Assembly (NCBI GenBank): GCA_022376515.1
Contig: WTXI01000086.1
Span: 1 to 64,000 of the forward strand
Source: Lactifluus volemus
Taxonomy: Eukaryota; Basidiomycota; Agaricomycetes; Russulales; Russulaceae
DNA length: 64,000 nucleotides
Direction of reading: 5' to 3'
Position numbers and translations under genes: made by a program. Shown here piece after piece: positions 61,602 through 64,000 of the stretch (positions within the stretch are counted from its first letter, which is position 1; each line of letters opens with the position of its first letter). The notes beneath the pieces were generated by a model, which had not been told where the DNA came from, ran no database searches, and worked only from the letters and a program-made list of their open reading frames with translations.

Positions 61602-64000
61602 TTGAGTGTTCTAGCTCTAACAATTGTGAGCATTAAGCCTGTCACAGATAACAACAGTGAAGAATTTCAGTTATTCAATGATGATAGTGATAGCAAGGCA
61701 GATGGTCCTCTAGCTCAGCCAACACCTAATTGTTTAGAAGTACCTCTCACTTCTCAATCTAACACACTTTGCACAGACACCATCAACTCCAATGCTGAGC
61801 CTTCTTCAATCACTAATATGGCATTATTCTTCATTGAATATGTTAACAATGAGGTGAGACAATGAGATGATGCAATGCTTGTTTGTAAGCAATGCATCCT
61901 TCATCATTAGTGTAATCTGACAGAACTACAGGCAGGAAGGCATTAGTGAAGCAAAAGTGGCTTACTATGGCCTGACCACTGGTACTAGCAACCTTTGGAA
62001 TCACCTGAAGTGGAAGCATAAGGCCATGTATTGGGAAGCTGCAGTAAAGTACAACTGGCCTATCCTCAAGTCTCTAGATCAACAGAACAAGCTCAGCATG
62101 CAGAAAAACTCATGTGCATGCCAGCTTCTGGCCTATAGTTGAGATGAATTCGTCTGATGCCTTCTTCACTGGATTGTTGCAGATGACCAGGTGAGCATAG
62201 TCTTATCTCATTTCATTTGTAGCTTATCTCTCAACCATAGTCACTTTGTATAGTTAATCGCTGTGAATTTCATGATATCTGCTATTTTCTTTGACTGGAA
62301 ATTGAGACCATCCCACATCACAACAAAATATGTGAACAAGTTACTGTTGAATGGGAAAATGAGTTCAGAAATTTGTGTAAAGCACTTGCTGTTGGTCATT
62401 TCCCTCAATGACAGTTGCACTGATCCATAATGGCAAACAGAACTTGTGTAGCCAGATAACCTTCACTGCAGATATCTGGTCAAGTGCAAACTTAATGTCA
62501 TATCTTGCTGTAACATCACACTGGCTTACTTAGGACAGCAGTACTCTTGTTTTGAAAGCTGCTCTAATTGGCTTTCACTGCCTTACCAAATTACATACAG
62601 GTAAAAATATTGCCTTTGCCATCATGTCTCTCATCAATCATGCTGGTATTGACCCATGCAAAGTATATGACCATGTATTAAACCAAGAATGTTACTGAAA
62701 TGACTAGATCAGTCATTTTACTCTTGACAATGCTGCAAATAATGACGTTGCCATGAAAGAGTTGGAAATCTTACTTCTCAAGTGTGAGATTATTTTCAGT
62801 CCTCTTGATAATTGCATCAGGTGTTACCCAAACATTATCAATATCTACACCTGCCACATTGTTGCCACCAATACTCAAGTTGGCATGAGATACATGGAGA
62901 GTAATGGTCTGGATGGTGAAGACAACTCAGACAAGTTTGATCCTTCCCTTACTTCACAGGACAATCTTATCAAATGTATTGCAAATATTGTCTGCTACAT
63001 ACACTTGTCAGAAACCAGAAAGGCCAAATTTATGTGTCTTGTCAAGCTATGCCTCGAAGATCCCAAATTAAGGAAAGATCCTGAGTTCATCAGTGCTGCC
63101 AAGACAAAGAAGGGATAGCCACTAGAACTCAAGTTACATGTCAAGACTTGATAGGATTCTGTTTACCAGATGCTCATGCATTTTCATTTTCTGAAGAAGG
63201 TGAGTGCATGTGTTTGAACTTTAAATGAACTGTTGGCACTGACTCTAGGTATTCAGGCTGTAGTTATGTACTTCACAAATAACCTGTCAATCCAAACTAT
63301 GGAACTAAGTGCTACCAACTGAAAACATGCAAAGGCCTTGGAATGTGTTCTATAAGTATGTTCTTAAATACTCTTTGCATGTCACATTAATGGGTCAACC
63401 TTACAATCCATGAGGCTGCACATGAGGTTTTGCAAACTATGTCATCTGAATCAATGCCAGTCTTGTGTGGTGCTATTGCTAGTTTCAAACTTCTCATGAC
63501 TCAGTAGAAATGGATGAGTAAGGGAAACTTGGAGCTAAAATGCTGGGCAGATATTGGCTTGTGCTGGGCATGGAAATATTCCCAGTGGATGGACGACACT
63601 AGGGCATACATTGTCACCTTGGGTATGTACCTGCTTTACAGTGTTGTTACTGAATCACATGATATACATTGGCTTCATAGTTCTCAATCCTACCTCACAC
63701 TTCACATGGTTCCAAGATGAATGGGAGGAAAAGTATATAAATCTGGCTAAAAAGGTCATGCTTAATCTTGTAAGTGTTTACCTGTAGGCTGTAACTGCAT
63801 TCCATTACTCACTATTTGTCATAGATGTCCAAGTGTCACAAAGAGAACCCATCAGTTGTGGAAGCTGTTCAAACCCAAGTTCTCCCCAAGTGTCTATTGT
63901 ACATGATGTTGATGCACTTATAAATTGAGGATCATCGCAAACACCCCAGATCTGACTCAGCATCAATGTGAAGTGTCAAAGGTGAATTCACAAAGTACAC
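61602..64000 (+). pseudogene. hAT-superfamily transposase relic, runs off the window
   Basis: Plus strand. An acidic N-terminus (61602-61865) is followed by a BED-like zinc finger (QEGISEAKVAYYG, TSNLWNHLKWKHKAMYWEA; 61935-62140). WIVADDQ ends at a GTGAGC donor (62191). After the exon come CEFHDICYFL, LEIETIPHHNKI and VEWENEFRNLCKALAVGHF. Then FTADIWSSANLMSYLAVTSHWL (first catalytic Asp), LVLKAALIGFHCL, HFTLDNAANNDVAMKELE (second Asp), RCYPNIINI. Near 63130 is a KTRWDSVY-type motif with Arg-Trp now two stops. Last come SMPVLCGAIASFKLLM, DDTRAYIVTLG, and WEEKYINLAKKVML. At least six lesions. It continues beyond 64000. Confidence 0.85.
62191..62240 (+). other. probable 50-nt intron in the hAT gene
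   Basis: GTGAGC...CATAG between GATGACCAG and TCACTTTGT. Removal joins VADDQ to SLCIVNRCEFHD in phase 0, matching the usual order of this hAT group. A second likely intron lies at 63200-63256. Confidence 0.6.

Overview
The window is a 64 kb island made almost entirely of transposable elements. I found no host housekeeping gene, tRNA, rRNA or CRISPR array. The mixture points to a filamentous basidiomycete, probably an Agaricomycete: single-ORF Ty1/copia elements, chromodomain Ty3/gypsy elements (chromoviruses), a Tad-like LINE with CCHC knuckles in ORF1, a CENP-B/pogo transposase, and a hAT transposase with ~50-nt introns. I cannot name the species. Most nonsense codons are CGA to TGA, and LTR differences sit largely at CpG, which suggests methylation-driven decay.

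Layout. 1-2034: degraded fragments (a copia gag relic, two LTR scraps, a 172-bp palindromic MITE). 2035-8067: old copia-1 (473-bp LTRs, TSD GGTGG) with a 605-bp solo LTR in its integrase region. 8278-37400: a deep nest. A fragment of the 605-family LTR hosts Gypsy-C (from 8454). Gypsy-C hosts a poly(A)-ended retroposon R1. R1 hosts the minus-strand chromovirus Gypsy-A (9260-33182). Gypsy-A hosts copia-2 (11977-17335, intact, identical LTRs), a solo A-type LTR (18585-19458), and a solo B-type LTR (20692-29951). That B LTR hosts Gypsy-B (21172-29911), which holds another solo A-type LTR (27297-28232). Target-site duplications (TSDs) support nearly every step. 37401-46300: a second A-family element, Gypsy-D, with a 479-bp solo LTR inside. 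46301-49139: a purine-rich repeat, another 481-bp solo LTR, and a second copy of the retroposon (R2), which preserves the unoccupied version of the Gypsy-A target. 49140-53397: a fossil Tad-like LINE interrupted by a ~2.27 kb element with terminal inverted repeats. 53398-55230: a dead pogo/CENP-B transposon. 55204-61430: a younger minus-strand Tad-like LINE with an intact 993-codon ORF2. 61600-64000: a hAT transposase relic running off the edge.

How the parts work. Gypsy-A/D and Gypsy-B/C are two related chromovirus families. Both appear to self-prime reverse transcription: the sequence just after the 5' LTR is the reverse complement of a segment 33 nt downstream of the LTR TATA box, as in Tf1/sushi elements. 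Both carry long Cys/His-rich extensions of Pol after the chromodomain. The A LTR has eight TGA(C/G)TCA (Gcn4/AP-1-type) sites and the B LTR eight ATTGT (HMG-box-like) sites upstream of TATA. The copia elements instead have a primer site complementary to the anticodon arm of initiator tRNA-Met. Copia-2 is the only element that looks fully competent.
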